Shown here one piece after another: positions 63,407-64,000 of a DNA stretch of 64,000 nt. The notes below the pieces were generated by a model. It worked only from the letters and a program-made list of their open reading frames with translations. It was not told the origin of the DNA and made no database searches. The stretch is from positions 396,952 through 460,951 of the forward strand of contig NZ_LMKM01000007.1 in NCBI RefSeq assembly GCF_001421515.1, given 5' to 3'. The translations under genes were made by a program, and so were the position numbers. The DNA is from Pedobacter sp. Leaf216. GTDB taxonomy: Bacteria > Bacteroidota > Bacteroidia > Sphingobacteriales > Sphingobacteriaceae. Numbering within the stretch: the stretch's first letter is position 1; each line of letters opens with the position of its first letter.

Positions 63407-64000
63407 ATGAAATACAAAATCACCAGTGTTATCCTTTTTTTACTTTCAGCCACCCAGGTATTAAAAGGGCAAACAAAATACGACATTCAAAGTCCGGATA
63501 AAGAATTGAGCGTTTCTGTCTTTTTAAAAGATAAACAGGTTTTTTACACCATAAACAGAAAAAATGAACCTGTTTTGGCAAATTCTGCAATGGGTTTAAT
63601 ACGTGAGGATACAGATTTTGCTAAAAATTTATCTGTAGTATCTGTTTCAAAAAACGAGGTAATAACAGATAACTATACCTTAAAAAATGGCAAGAGGCTT
63701 AAAAATGAATACTTGGCCAATAAAAGGGTTTTTCACCTGAAAAATGCAAACTCAAAAAAAATGGATGTGATTTTTCAAGTCTCAAATGATGGTATTGCTT
63801 TTCGTTACTATTTCCCCGATGCAGATACGCAACTTAAAAAAATTACGGAAGAAAGAACAGCCTTCCATTTTTTTCCAAGTACTAAAGCGTGGATGCAACC
63901 CATGTCTGTAGCTAAAACCAGCTGGGAAAGTACCAACCCATCTTATGAAGAATATTATCAAAAAGAAATCAGCGTGGGCACACCTGCACCAACAGCAGCA
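63407..64000 (+). CDS. GH97 family glycosidase, N-terminal part (cut by window edge)
   Basis: An ATG at 63407, 4 bp after the GH51 stop, opens a frame that continues to the window end (198 codons). The signal peptide (LLSATQVLKGQ) is followed by KYDIQSPDKELSVSVFLKDKQVFYTI and NDGIAFRYYFPD, then ERTAFHFFPSTKAWMQP. This is the N-terminal beta-super-sandwich of GH97 enzymes, such as B. thetaiotaomicron SusB. The catalytic barrel lies beyond the window, so inverting (alpha-glucosidase) or retaining (alpha-galactosidase) cannot be decided. Third gene of the GH51 operon. Confidence 0.9.
   Translation, partial: MKYKITSVILFLLSATQVLKGQTKYDIQSPDKELSVSVFLKDKQVFYTINRKNEPVLANSAMGLIREDTDFAKNLSVVSVSKNEVITDNYTLKNGKRLKNEYLANKRVFHLKNANSKKMDVIFQVSNDGIAFRYYFPDADTQLKKITEERTAFHFFPSTKAWMQPMSVAKTSWESTNPSYEEYYQKEISVGTPAPTAA

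Noticed and set aside
1..64000. Transposase, integrase, phage, tRNA, rRNA or conjugation genes
   Set aside because: None seen; the repeats are non-coding and no tRNA-linked junction was recognised, so the region cannot be called an integrative element.

Overview
The window looks like a chromosome segment of a Bacteroidota member, most likely Pedobacter or a close Sphingobacteriaceae relative. This rests on the AT-rich composition, three SusC/SusD pairs, many lipoproteins with a serine-rich box before cysteine, the lack of strong Shine-Dalgarno sequences, and the palindromic intergenic repeats. The genus is inference from style, since no rRNA gene or species marker is present. Nearly the whole window is one large carbohydrate-utilisation region, a cluster of polysaccharide utilisation loci (PULs) whose enzyme set matches pectin, above all rhamnogalacturonan I (RG-I).

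Layout. 0.27-2.5 kb: GH36 alpha-galactosidase. 2.6-7.0 kb: a metzincin-like lipoprotein with a C-terminal F5/8 domain, a membrane protein with a putative DNA-binding N-terminus, and a GNAT acetyltransferase. 7.8-13.0 kb: SusC/SusD pair 1, closed by a strong hairpin terminator. 13.07-13.63 kb: a YefM/YoeB-type toxin-antitoxin pair on the minus strand. 14.0-19.8 kb (+): a five-bladed propeller glycosidase, a GH2 and a GH39. 19.8-21.1 kb: a gene-free island of repeats, including five 42-bp tandem units. 21.1-22.4 kb (-): GH28. 22.6-38.0 kb (-): a seven-gene uptake operon in the order FAS1, SusC, SusD, FAS1, FAS1, SusC, SusD. 38.6-50.8 kb (-): GH2, GH105, GH115, GH31, L-rhamnose mutarotase, GH106. 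50.9-59.4 kb (-): MG2/plug-like protein, PL11 rhamnogalacturonan lyase, GH2 beta-galactosidase and two CE12 acetylesterases. 59.8-64.0 kb (+): two GH51 arabinofuranosidases and the start of a GH97, cut by the window edge.

How the genes fit together. CE12 esterases remove backbone acetyl groups and PL11 cuts the rhamnose-galacturonate backbone. SusC/SusD complexes, probably helped by the FAS1 lipoproteins, import the oligosaccharides. GH105 then removes the unsaturated uronate left by the lyase, GH106 releases rhamnose, GH28 handles galacturonate, and RhaM interconverts the rhamnose anomers. GH2, GH51, GH36, GH97, GH39, GH31 and GH115 would trim galactose, arabinose, xylose and glucuronate side groups.

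The most interesting signal is regulatory. A 20-bp element made of two CAGGAT half-sites exactly 10 bp apart occurs in five intergenic regions (7427, 13842, 38241, 50871 and 59563). Each copy lies ahead of a PUL transcription unit and each is in the same orientation relative to the gene it precedes. No SusR, hybrid two-component, AraC or sigma/anti-sigma regulator is encoded here, so one outside regulator probably controls all five units.
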